Under the pieces are notes generated by a model. It saw nothing but the letters and a program-made list of their open reading frames with translations, had not been told where the DNA came from and did not search any database. A stretch of DNA of 64,000 nt from Gamsiella multidivaricata (Eukaryota; Mortierellomycota; Mortierellomycetes; Mortierellales; Mortierellaceae): positions 372,001 to 436,000 of the forward strand of contig NW_026251713.1 of assembly GCF_025024155.1 (NCBI RefSeq). The letters are read 5' to 3'. How positions within the stretch are numbered: position 1 is the first letter of the stretch; every line of letters starts with the position of its first letter. Positions 10,897 through 20,890 of this stretch are shown here, piece after piece. The position numbers were made by a program, and so were the translations under genes.

Positions 10897-11860
10897 GTGA
10901 AAAAAAAAACGCTGTCAATTGCTCGGAACTCAGTGCATCAAGGTTGCTTTACTTGTATTAGAATCCAGAAGTTGCGTGCCGAAGATAGGGTGCGGATAGA
11001 GTACTACTGGAAACACTCACACGCGACAAACCTACCCGCCCTAGCGGTATATTTTCTGAGCCCGAATAAGTGTAACTGGGCCAGGAAAATGGCCAAAGAG
11101 GGTAAATATCGGCATTCCATCATGAAGAAGCTTACACCTTCCACTGAACAGCTCGCGCGAGTACGGTTATCCTTTTTTTTTATTGTCAGGCGCAAGCCTG
11201 TGCTCTATTCAGCTAGCACCTTCGTACTCCAGCTGGAATCCAGTAACGGAACTGCATCTCTAGACCTTCGTACCACACATGAGAATATCCGTAAATGCAT
11301 GTATCGGCACAAGACAACCATCCTGAGGAAGCATGTTGATGTTATCTAGAGCGTACATCTTTGGGTGGAGACCATCCGCTCTGAAGGTGGCATGGCTATA
11401 TTTGATGATAATGTGGGCGAAAACGATAGGCAACATTTCATGGTTGCATGTTGTATCTATGATCTATTCATGATGCGGCTCATTCGACACAACAATTGTG
11501 TCGTGTGTATGGATTCGACACACAAAGTTGTCAAGAACATGTATCGCCCACCGGATGGCAATTCTTCGTGATTCCCTTCCGCGTACTTGTTCACTCTTCT
11601 TGTAAAGGACATCTATTTGCAAAAAGGTATGTCTATTGGGTACATGATCTACAGCACGGAATCACAGTATGTCAATCGTCCATGTTGTTTCAAGGTATTG
11701 CTCCTGGATTGTAGGCATGATATTTAACACCGACCTAAGTGGCTTGATTGGCTGAAGACCAAATGCGGCCTGAGATTAGAGAAGATAAACAGTGCACAGA
11801 CCATTCAAGTCGTGTTCCCACACTTTAACATTGCCGTGATTTTGCATATGCATTCATTAA
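10897..11860 (+). pseudogene. Decayed MULE-type transposase
   Basis: Degraded remains of a Mutator-like-element transposase. An open frame at 10897-11349 contains YWKHSHATNLPALAVYFLSP, resembling the zinc-binding or FAR1-like segment N-terminal to fungal MULE transposases. A second piece at 11365-11571 reads FMVACCIYDLFMMRLIRHNN then CVVCMDSTHKVVKNMY, matching the start of the DDE domain, where the D of CMDSTHK is the expected first catalytic Asp. After another frame change the text WLDWLKTKCGLRLEKI and AQTIQVVFPHFN (~11744-11830) matches the next conserved block. Frames differ and stops intervene, so no intact protein exists. No terminal inverted repeats were found around it. The superfamily is assigned from motif order only. 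Confidence 0.62.
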
Positions 11861-11977
11861 TGTGGCTGTTGTTTTCTGCATATATGGTGGCAAGACATAC
11901 TCAGACCTGTACCTCGTGCTGTGGTTTGCCACCATCAGGGTTCAGATCTTGGCCCTCTCACACGCTTTTCACATCAC

Positions 11978-11983
11978 TATAAA
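11978..11983 (+). promoter_or_regulatory. TATA box upstream of the Crinkler gene
   Basis: TATAAA lies 84 bases upstream of the start codon at 12068 and is followed by a C/T-rich leader. Spacing fits a fungal core promoter, so the broken gene may still have a usable promoter. Confidence 0.45.
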
Positions 11984-12067
11984 AACACTCGCTTTTCGCA
12001 TCCACTCAGTCATCTCTCCTTCACTCCTTCACCCGCTCACTCCATCACACTCAGCTGCACGTCGACC

Positions 12068-15061
12068 ATGCCCGACCACCAGAAACTATTCTGTCTTGTC
12101 AGCGGAGATTCCGTCTCAAGTGCATTCTCGGTCAAGGTCGAGAAGGCCCCCGAATTGGACGACATCGATGCGAACGAACTCACGCTCTGGCGCGTCTCGA
12201 TCCCAGTAGTTGCTGGCAAGAATGTTTTTCTTGACAAGATTATTTCCAAAGAAGAGCTCCTCCCAACAACTCGCCTTTCCAAGATATTCCCCAGGGACCT
12301 GCCTGAGGGAACAATCCACATCATTGCCCAACATCCCCAGCCTGGTAAGTATTCACTCGTGCTGTTCGCGTTAGTGCTGGAATCGGGTCTGTTTCTTTTT
12401 CTGTGCTTATTTGACCTCATTGTCTCTTGCATTCTATCGTGCTGTTACATTAACTGTTCCTATCCATGTTCCCACCCATCCCTCAGAGTTCTCCGCTCGC
12501 GCCGCTTCACCTCTTGGTCCTCCCATTTCTTGTAAGTGCGCCAGCTGGCGATGGTTACCAAATGATGGTGCATACTGCAGCAGGACAATGCTAAACGTGT
12601 TTACTCCTTTGTTGCCATTCAAATAGTCGAGAAATGGCAAGAACTTATTGAAAAGACTGAAGGCGACTTCTTTGCTCCTGACTCGGCCAATTACACGAGC
12701 CTCGTCCGATTCCTGAAAGCCGACCAGATGATTCCATCAACCGAAGGATCACTTGGGGGTCTGCCATTTGTTGCTCCCCGCGCGGGTTTGCAGAACGACC
12801 GACCGAGTCTGTTGTTCCTTAACTTGCCAGAATCGTCCGAGCCTCAGGACCCTCTTATCACTGCCGACAAGGCGCTTGAGACGATTCATGGACGAGCTAT
12901 TCCTTTCAAGGCCTTTTTTGGTGTTTCCGGATGTGGAAAAACGAGAACAGCTATCGAGATGCTCTGCAAGCAATGGGGCTTTTATTTCAGCGGAAGCCGC
13001 ACAGACTTTGGCCCCGGTGACCTCTTCAAACTTCTTGAGCTGATCCAAACCGGGAATCGATACCGAACTTGCGACATGGAGAGTGACAATCATGTTCGCG
13101 TTCTGGCGCTGGTCCTTATCCTCGCGCATCTCATGATCTTGCGCTACTGCCTCGACATCTCGGAAGGCGAGAATGTCAGATTTACGTGCAAGCGATGGAT
13201 GCTATTGCAAGTCTGCTCTCACTCAATGGACATTGGCGACGTCTTTACCAGTCTATTTGAACTGATTGCCAGTCATATCCGCAGTCATTATGTCGACCAT
13301 GTATTCGTGGCGATGTTGGTTCGTGAATGATTCTTTGGGCTACGCCAGCGTCTTCTGAATTGCACACCAAACAAGACTTTCCGCGACTACAAGATTCTAA
13401 TTGTTGTTGACGAAGCTCAAGGACTCAGCAATTGGGTTTTTGGAACCTACTCGGGACACGCATCTCCGGAATATGCGCCAAAGCGCACCGCCTTCTCCGC
13501 ACAAGAAGACTACAGGCGACCGGTCCTCTCTCCTTTTATCCACGGATTGTACCAAACTGCCTCGGACCGGGGTCATATTTGCGTGATACTTTGTGAGACT
13601 GGCCTCAGCGTAATTGATATGGAGTGGCTCGATAGCGCAGGTTCTATCCTCAAAGACTATATGGATCAGCTCAGACCATTTACCGATTTCATAGGTTGGG
13701 AATCACTCGAACAGGTACGGGATTATCGTGGTCTTGTGCGTAGCGCGTTACCGAGCCAGGAAGCCAGGATCGTCTTCGACGCGCAAGTGCCGGAAGCATC
13801 AATACAGGAGCTCTTTGACGGCTTTCGTGGACGGTTTCGACCAATCGTTTCCACTATTGAGCGCATGATCATGCTCAAGCCTGGCATCAGCGGAATCGAT
13901 TGGAAATCGGCGATCAAAGAAACAAAGGATACGTTAACATCAACAGAACTCCATTATTACTACAAAGGAAATATTGCCTACGACATATCGCGAATGGTCA
14001 AAAGAGTTCACAAATTCGAGTCGCGATACGCAGAATATCAGAATATACGGTCCATCCTCCAGCTCTTTGTGTTAGAACACTATCTGCATGGGCGTCCCGT
14101 ACTTATCAACAAGGAAGAGGCGCCGCTGATAGAAGCTTCTGTCGGGAGAATCCTGCATTTTGGCGAAGAAACAGCGACGGTTCTAGATGAACCATTTGCA
14201 TTGCGTGCTGCCGTGAACTATTTCTGCAAGGAGAACCCTGACTTTCACAGTGCGATCTGCACTCTGTTCCGTTCGGCACCAAACGCATCCGTCTATGGGT
14301 ACACATGGGAGATGGCAGTGCAACCTAGCCTGGTCGACGTTTTCCACGACAAGGTCCTGTCCAAAACAGCTTTAGTTGCAAAGCTGAAGTCCTACGATGA
14401 CCTTCTGGATCACACAGCCAAGATTGTTGGAAATGATGATGTACTTACACTTGGGATCGACTATAGAAGTATGTCGCTAGAAGAGTTTCTGGCGGCTAAT
14501 GTCGAGAATGGTCCACTCAAAGATGGGAAGCCGGTTCCGCCGTTTTACCATCCTGCCGAGATACCCTCAGGACCCGACATTGTGTTTGTTCTCCATTTCG
14601 ACAACCATGGCTATTGTCCTGTGTTTATTCAGTTGAAGATGCGGACTTCCATGAACAAACCACAAACCCAGAGTGCGTTTACAATGGTCAAGGCCGATGC
14701 GGTTCAAGGTCATCTCGGAGAGGCCATGCTCCAAAGGTTTTGTACTGTTTCTCCTAAACGGTTCCTCAGAATTGTTATTGCTTAGCCAGCTGAGCTGAGA
14801 GGCGTCGAGGACTTATTTCCCTCGGGTAGACAAAGCGAACGAATTCGCGCGGCGCAAGGAGAGCAACCCCCCGAGTGCATTCTGCTCGGGATCGACAAGA
14901 ACAACATACACAGCCTCTTCCCAAAACGCCACATGGATGCACTGGATCGCCTAAGTGGCATTAAGCGAGAACTGAACCGAGACAGTGATGATCTGGCGGA
15001 CCAGCGAGCAGCGAAACAACGTCGGTATGAGGACGACGAATCCCATATGGACTGTTACTAA
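12068..15061 (+). pseudogene. Crinkler (CRN) effector-type gene with P-loop ATPase and nuclease-like domain, two in-frame stops
   Basis: CRN proteins pair a ubiquitin-like N-terminus with an NTPase module and a C-terminal toxin or nuclease domain; they are known as effectors in oomycetes and are widespread in early-diverging fungi. Exon 1 (12068-12344) gives KLFCLVSGDSVSSAFSVKVE, LTLWRVSIPV and GTIHIIAQHP, the N-terminal CRN module. Exon 2 is 12487-12531 and exon 3 starts near 12627. Walker A is GVSGCGKT (~12920-12943) and Walker B is ILIVVDEAQ (~13394-13420). CKRWMLLQVC is typical of this ATPase. GPDIVFVLH followed by PVFIQLKM (~14572-14641) resembles the D...QxK core of a restriction-endonuclease fold. 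The frame is broken by TGA at 13328-13330 and TAG at 14783-14785, yet stays open in the same frame on both sides to the final stop at 15059-15061. It is probably a young pseudogene; stop readthrough or sequencing error is not excluded. Confidence 0.78.
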
Positions 15062-15459
15062 GGTTGCCCTTGTTTCTCAACTTGCTCTACGATCTTCCCA
15101 ATTACCTATACGTTCGTCCCAGCAGTGGCATTCTTTACCATGTCCCTTCCACGCTTCAAACCCCTTTATGCTGCATTCATATGGCCTCATGAAGGCTTGG
15201 CAGCCTTTTGGCTCGCAATCAATAAACTCTGGCTATCCAATCGCCGTTTGATGAAACAGGCTTACAGTCGCATTAGTGGCGCTTTTACAACAGGTTGTCA
15301 AGCTCTGGACAGGCAAGCAAGTAAGGGATGGAGGAACAAGAGCGAGTACAAGGCAAGAAGGTATTTTATTGCAGACTGGGGTTTGACTAGGGCAACTAGC
15401 TACCTTTTATACATGAATAAAGCATGACTCGGAATCCCAGCTCGGTAGTTTATATCCTA
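15062..15459. other. 3' flank of the CRN gene
   Basis: No gene seen. It lies between the last CRN stop and the insertion point of the palindromic element. Confidence 0.4.
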
Positions 15460-15469
15460 TACAGTAACT

Positions 15470-15487
15470 CCGGGAATTGAGTCAATG
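15470..15487 (+). repeat. Terminal copy of the 18-nt motif, left arm
   Basis: CCGGGAATTGAGTCAATG. A candidate outer transposase-binding site by analogy with Tc1-like elements that carry two sites per inverted repeat. Confidence 0.5.
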
Positions 15488-15649
15488 TTTCCTACTGTTG
15501 CAGTATTTAGGCTATTGCGCTTCACAGCCGCCTCCAATCACCTCCATATTTAATATGGTAATGGGCTAGCATCCCAGGCATCAGATATTAAAGTTTGAAT
15601 TCCGTCTGGTACCTTCCTAAAAAGGAAATTAAGATCCTGCTGGACACCC

Positions 15650-15667
15650 CCATTGACTCAATTTCCG
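15650..15667 (-). repeat. Internal inverted copy of the 18-nt motif, left arm
   Basis: Its reverse complement matches the terminal copy at 17 of 18 positions, about 163 bp inward and in the opposite orientation. Confidence 0.5.
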
Positions 15668-16331
15668 GCCATGCATTCCGAAAATTGGAATTCCGTGATT
15701 TCTTGTACTAAGGACTCTCAGAACCTATTTGACTATCAGTAGAGGTACTATGATGCATCCCTGCAGTGACTCTGAGTCCATAGTTTTCTGATAAATGCCA
15801 CCATGGGTGGTTTTGTTTACATGTGATTAGTACAGGAACCAAACCATATGTTAGGTAATTGTCCAGGCAGCATTCTAATCTTATTTCTGAATTCGGCAAG
15901 TTGGAACAGCTTTGCAGGAGAATGGTATTTTGTAGTTAAATCCAGCGTTGTTGGAAATGGCTGTACATGTATTTGACAATCCATGGGAAATGCGGCAATT
16001 TCATAATACAATTTGAGTTTTGCTCGATTACCAGTGCAAAACTATTAGTGTCTATGCCCTTTTCACCTTGATCTCATGCACACACATATTATGGATTAAA
16101 TTTTAACCCGGTGCTGCAATCATATCCACGGTATAAGTCAGGGGAGCCAAGAAATGTCGCTTGACGCACTAATCACATGTAAACAAAACCACCCAATGGT
16201 GGCATTTATCAGAAAACTATGGACTCAGAGTCACTGCAGGGATACATCATAGTACCTCTACTGATAGTCAAATAGGTTCTGAGAGTCCTTAGTACAAGAA
16301 ATCACGGAATTCCAATTTTCGGAATGCATGG

Positions 16332-16349
16332 CCGGAAATTGAGTCAATG
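16332..16349 (+). repeat. Internal inverted copy of the 18-nt motif, right arm
   Basis: Mirror image of the left internal copy; CCGGAAATTGAGTCAATG. Confidence 0.5.
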
Positions 16350-16512
16350 GGGGTGTCCAGCAGGATCTTAATTTCCTTTTTAGGAAGGTACCAGACGGAA
16401 TTCAAACTTTAATATCTGATGCCTGGGATGCTAGCCCATTACCATATTAAATATGGAGGTGATTGGAGGCGGCTGTGAAGCGCAATAGCCTAAATACTGC
16501 AACAGTAGGAAA

Positions 16513-16530
16513 CATTGACTCAATTCCCGG
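16513..16530 (-). repeat. Terminal copy of the 18-nt motif, right arm
   Basis: Mirror image of the left terminal copy, reading CATTGACTCAATTCCCGG on the + strand. Confidence 0.5.
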
Positions 16531-16540
16531 AGTTACTGTA

Positions 16541-17150
16541 AGTTCCCGTGCTCAGAACCGTAACATAAAGTAACTCTCATGGAATAAGCAAGCTGGATGT
16601 GGGCAAGCGCGTACTTGGAACGGGCAAGCAACGTTAAACCGGATATGTTTTCCGTCTGGCGTAGTCATTGAGACGTAGTCCTTGAGACGCGACCTGATTC
16701 AGGCTCGCGTGGCAGGTGCGCAATTCTGCCCGAACCTTAATTCGTGACAATCGCATCCAGTCGCGCAGAGAATGCTGCCCGGCTTAGCACTCTGGGGATT
16801 AGCCGCCAGTTTCGTCCGATATACACTGCGTCCCTGGTATGGCGAGTCTCCGCGGCACAATCCACTTCTGCATCCTCATCCCCCATCTCTCACTCCTCAA
16901 ATACGTGGACCCTAAGGCAGCAAGCACTTTCGAGACTCGGAACAAAAATAAAAAAAGAATTGTCAATGAATGAACATAAGTAAACTTGCTTTCTGCTTTT
17001 TCCGTGACAGCTGCTCTTCAAGCAAAACACCTCGCGTCTGCATTTCTAAGTCGGACACCTGCCTCCTGCAATTTGCTTACAATATCGTCCGTTTCTTTGA
17101 CCATAGCAGTGGAGGCAAGTCCGATGAAACGGTGTCGTTTAGCCGAGCAC
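16541..17150. other. Unassigned sequence between the fold-back element and the second CRN remnant
   Basis: Probably the 5' flank and lost N-terminal part of the decayed CRN gene downstream. No frame with a recognisable CRN N-terminal module was found on either strand. Confidence 0.35.
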
Positions 17151-17179
17151 TGGCTACTGTGCACTGCTGCTGATGGCGA

Positions 17180-18888
17180 ATCTGCGGAATTGCCACCGCT
17201 ATTCTTGGCGATACTCAAGAGTAACAAGTTCAAGCCGGACTCCCGCACAGATTTCTCTTCATTGTTAAGTGTTCAAGCCGGCAGTCAAATTACGACGAAA
17301 CATTTTGTTCAAGTCCCAAGTGCGTTGGATAGGGCTACCAGGGCAATCAATTCTTCGTTACGGAGCAGATGACGGAGATTTTGCAAATGCTTGCGCGTGA
17401 TAGCAAGTTCCCAGTCAAAAAGTCTTGTCGGGTCCAATGGGCGTATGAAAGTCGTATCTTGCCTGATTCCTTGCGGCCCAGGCGTGACGCTAATGGCTGG
17501 CCAGTCCTTTACGTTAGTGACGCGACCATACTTAAGCAAGGCGCGTCGGAGAGGACATCAATCGATATTTGCAAACGGTTCTTGGCTATCAACAGGGATA
17601 TTTTGACTGTCGCTGAGCTCAGGGAAATGGTAACCTATGAGGACCGATCAACCCCCTTTGTGGTGTCTAGCGCCGCGATCATCCTCAGAAGCTTGCTCCA
17701 GCGACGAGAACGCAAGTCTCTTTGTATCATCGACGAGCATGGTGCGCTGTTCGCATCTGATCTGCTCGTGGTTTTGCAGCAGCTGAAAATACTCAACCAT
17801 TGGATTGAGTCGGTAGCGGGAGCGCGGGTGGTCTTTCCAGATCGAACCTACTTTATTCACAGGCTGCAGTCTTTTTTCATTTCGATTCGACGGTCCGTGG
17901 TCAAGTGTCTGACATCGAGGATGAGGTGTTGAGGATCACGAATTGCGTGTCGCGTGAGCTCGTGAATCTAGCCCAAGAGATCGGAACCGCACCACTTACC
18001 TTGCAGAAAGTCAACGAAAGATTGAACCGCCGGCGTCGTGAGTTTATTCGTGTTACCAGAATTCATTACAATTCACTTCCTTCAATCTTTAAGGACATAA
18101 CCCGTCTGACCCTTGCGGGGATGTTCCTGCCTGGTAAAGGCCGACGCACCGCTACATTTCATTGGAAGTTTCTGGATTTTGGAATAGTGTATCGTGAGAG
18201 TGAGGGACCGGTGCTTCACAATTCAATCTGTTCAGCTGCCAAAGCCGCGCTCTTGGGTTTGTACAAGCTATGTTCACTATCTGAGGCTTATCGAAATGGC
18301 CTCGCTCTGGACGGTGCACAATTTAAGGACGCCCTCTTCCAGCGGCTTATCCGGAGATGAGACTCAGTGCCCGAGATGATAGACCTTGTCAGAAAAAATG
18401 TAGTGGATATACATTTGAGAATTTCAGGATACGAGTTGCTTCAGGAACCACCCAGAAACTTCGGCCAAGATGGCATGGATATATTGATACGTTGCTATGC
18501 AGGGTATCCGCGGTTCGACTTTTTCCTTGGATACACATTCTTTCAAGTATCTATCAGCAACTCCACAAAACACGACAGTGATACGGCAAAAATCGGCCTC
18601 GCCTTCGAGCGGAAAGGTGGCAAGAATCAAATCGAGGAATACCTGGTTGCGATGTTTGGCGGCGTTCATAAGGCCGATATCAGTCTCAGTTGCAGGGGCG
18701 GCAATAACTGCACCAAAACATTTGTCGTTTCAAGAGATGGCCGGGCCTGCCCACAATTCAAGATCGTCTACATCTGCGGCAGACCAGGAGCAACCAATCA
18801 CTCGAGTAAAGCTCAGGAGTACCTAGGAATCAGACACATATCCCACGAGGAGATCAAGTCCAGGTTCTTTGGTGTTTCCCTGTCGTGA
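17180..18888 (+). pseudogene. Decayed Crinkler/RHS-type ATPase-nuclease gene
   Basis: A second CRN-family remnant, of a different subtype from the one at 12 kb. Recognisable blocks in order are: linker DGESAELPPLFLAILKSNKF (~17172-17231); FFVTEQMTEILQML (~17355-17395); a Walker A whose sense frame reads GPMGV, a TGA stop, then KSYLA (~17430-17465), so the P-loop Gly codon has become a stop; NGWPVLYVSDATIL; Walker B KSLCIIDEHGALF (~17714-17752); and the C-terminal nuclease-like region YPRFDFFLGYTFFQVS (~18505-18552), FGGVHKADI, CPQFKIVYICG and HISHEEIKSRFFG. Lesions seen are frame changes near 17330, 17420, 17490 and 17870, and an in-frame TGA at 18358-18360. The last 500 bases read cleanly to the stop at 18886-18888, followed by AATAAA. 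No CRN N-terminus was found. It is clearly non-functional as it stands. Confidence 0.75.
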
Positions 18889-19371
18889 TTTACAAATAAA
18901 GTTTCAGAATTGCAAAGGAATAGTCTATCTGCCTGGAAGAGAGAGAGCGGGGGAGCGGGGAATGGAATCTGGGCGGAATTCCTGAAATCCTGGAATGCAT
19001 CAATGGGGGAGACAGTGCCACCAAAAAAAAAAAAAAAAAAAAAAAGACACACTCTCCTCTCCATCGGCGCGCATTGCGTGATTCCTCTCATTGAAGCGCA
19101 TGTGATTCTTGCGGCTGGGTCTCCACGCTCTCGTCTCTTTATCGGCCAAAGAATCACTGCCTGATTCCTCTCATTGAAATGCATGCACTCCTTGCTGCTG
19201 GGCCTTCAGCTAGATAGCTCATTAGTGAATGGGCCCAGAAAAGGACGAGCATTAGTTTGTCCTGACCTGCATGATTAGCATAGCAACTTTGGTGGCAAGG
19301 GTTTTAGCTGTGTGGTGTCCCCTCTCCCTCGAACGATAATAAAAAAATTAAAAGATCAAAGTCCATGGCCT
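18889..19371. other. Intergenic region with a 23-nt A run
   Basis: Contains AATAAA near 18894 (a probable former poly(A) signal of the CRN remnant) and an A23 run at 19023-19045. ATTCCTCTCATTGAA occurs twice (about 19079 and 19163) as a short direct repeat within longer, partly similar blocks. No gene seen. Confidence 0.4.
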
Positions 19372-19690
19372 CGCTTGTATTGTTTCAGGAGCCGGGCGTA
19401 GTGCGTGAGGTGACTCTCTGGTTCCCATGTCGAGTCCTCCCTGGGTATCCGTGTCACTGGATCAGATACTCCATCCGATTGCTGTGGAGCCGGTGATCCA
19501 AGATGGCTTCCGCTTCGTATTCCTCCTCGTCGTCAATAATTTCTGGCGGTGGTCGTGCTGGTGCTCGCTGTCCAAGTCGCTCTGGTGAAGGGATGTGTTC
19601 TCGGAGTCGATCAACGTATAAGACATCATGGATCTTCATTGCGGGTGGGAGTTCAAGGTGAAAAGAGACTGGTGATCGCTGTTCTAGGCT
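19372..19690 (-). mobile_element. Ty3/gypsy (chromovirus-type) retrotransposon remnant: integrase tail and chromodomain
   Basis: The minus strand reads FHLELPPAMKIHDVLYVDRL, RPPPEIIDDEEEYEAEAILD and, after a frame change, REDSTWEPESHLTHYARLLK. This is the usual order at the 3' end of a chromoviral pol: the LP..KIHpVFHVSLLkp integrase tail, then a chromodomain beginning eYEVEaILdhR and ending sTWEPEsnL. A stop and frameshift interrupt the chromodomain. Only ~320 bases remain, with no reverse transcriptase or LTR in view. The remnant abuts the 3' end of the neighbouring minus-strand gene at 19733. Confidence 0.75.
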
Positions 19691-19732
19691 AAGTGCTTTA
19701 TTAAAATTATCATTCCCAGGAATGTGTATGGT

Positions 19733-20858
19733 CTATATGAAGAAATGTGTATGGATTCGACTATCCTGATGAACAGCCATTTCTTGGCTCTTGAACTGGT
19801 TCAACTCCAACTTGATCCTTTGGGCAATGGCTGGAGTAAGTCGATGAGCCGTTATGTTGGGATCACTCGAGCGGTCGTATTGCTCTGGTGTCCAGGTTGC
19901 ATGGATGATTGGTGCGGCAGAGAACTGGATCTGCCTGGCTGACTTTGAGGATGCTGGCGCTGATGATGGTTTAGATACATAAATGCTATTATTGGTAGTA
20001 TTTCCATTAGCGTTGGACGTGGTCGTGGCGCCTGTTGTATATTGTTGTGGGCGATATGGGAGTGACTGTGGAGATTGGTAGTAAAAGTATCCTGGGAATG
20101 GTTCTTGGGGACTGAATTCGTATGGATAGGCTAAGGGCGTGTATAAACCGCACTGAGCTTGGGATGGCAGATGCGGTAGAGAGGCTATAGTAAGGGAGTT
20201 TACATACTGCTGGTGCTGTTGATGTCGAAACTGTTCAAAGAGATATTGTTGCTGGGGCGATGGTTGCTGTTGTTGTTGGGCTCGTTGGTACTGCTGCTGC
20301 TGAACGTGGTATTGTTGCTGCTGCTGCTGCTGCTGCTGGTAGAGATGCTGGTGTTGGTTGTTGGCCACAGTGGGCCCTGTGAATGGAGAGGTAGCAGTCC
20401 TGGGGGTCCTGGGGCAAAGCATTGTGGAGGGGCCCTGACTTTCCATCATTGGGGCGTAATACATCGAGAGTCGGGCGGCTGGAGGAGAAAATGTGAAAGA
20501 ATCGCATCGGCCATCGTAAGCGCCACTTTCGCTCTCGCTCTGTTGATATGAACTGCTACATTGTGCGGCGAGCAGCTCGTGAAAGGGATATCCTCCCACA
20601 GAATGAGAATCACTGCTGACGACAGAGGAGACAAACGATCCCTCTTTTCCCTGAACAGTAGACCATTGGTTTTGCTGAGAGTATTTGGGAGGCAGATTTG
20701 ATGAACGTTTCTGTGTGAAGTCACTGTTTCCTTGCGACGAGAACGATAATGAAAATATGGTCGAGATGGGCATGACCCCCGGCTTTTGGGGCAGGCCAAG
20801 TGTCTCGCAGTCGCGTTGGTGATGATGGATATATGCATGTTGATACTGAGGCCGCTGT

Positions 20859-20890
<32 letters not shown>

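Larger units (their letters stand above)
15462..16538. mobile_element. Non-autonomous Tc1/mariner-like fold-back element with ~370-bp inverted arms
   Basis: The left arm, 15462-15831, is the near-perfect reverse complement of the right arm, 16168-16538; I noticed only about one substitution and one single-base indel between them. The ends read CAGTAACTCCGGG... and ...CCCGGAGTTACTG, and the element is flanked by TA on both sides (15460-15461 and 16539-16540), the target duplication of Tc1/mariner/pogo-type transposition. The 336-bp centre (15832-16167) has no transposase frame, so the element must rely on a transposase elsewhere. Each arm carries two inverted copies of an 18-nt motif. It lies between two CRN remnants. 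Near-identical arms suggest recent insertion or arm homogenisation. The structure is read directly; the superfamily assignment is inferred from the TA duplication and CAGT ends. Confidence 0.88.

Noticed and set aside
15125..15427. 100-codon frame after the CRN gene
   Set aside because: It starts within the CRN 3' flank, has no domain or intron signals, and does not continue the CRN family.
17018..17248. Minus-strand frame with a helical look (EAGVRLRNADARCFA end)
   Set aside because: It lies antisense to the CRN remnant linker and has no family match; most likely a shadow of the decayed gene.
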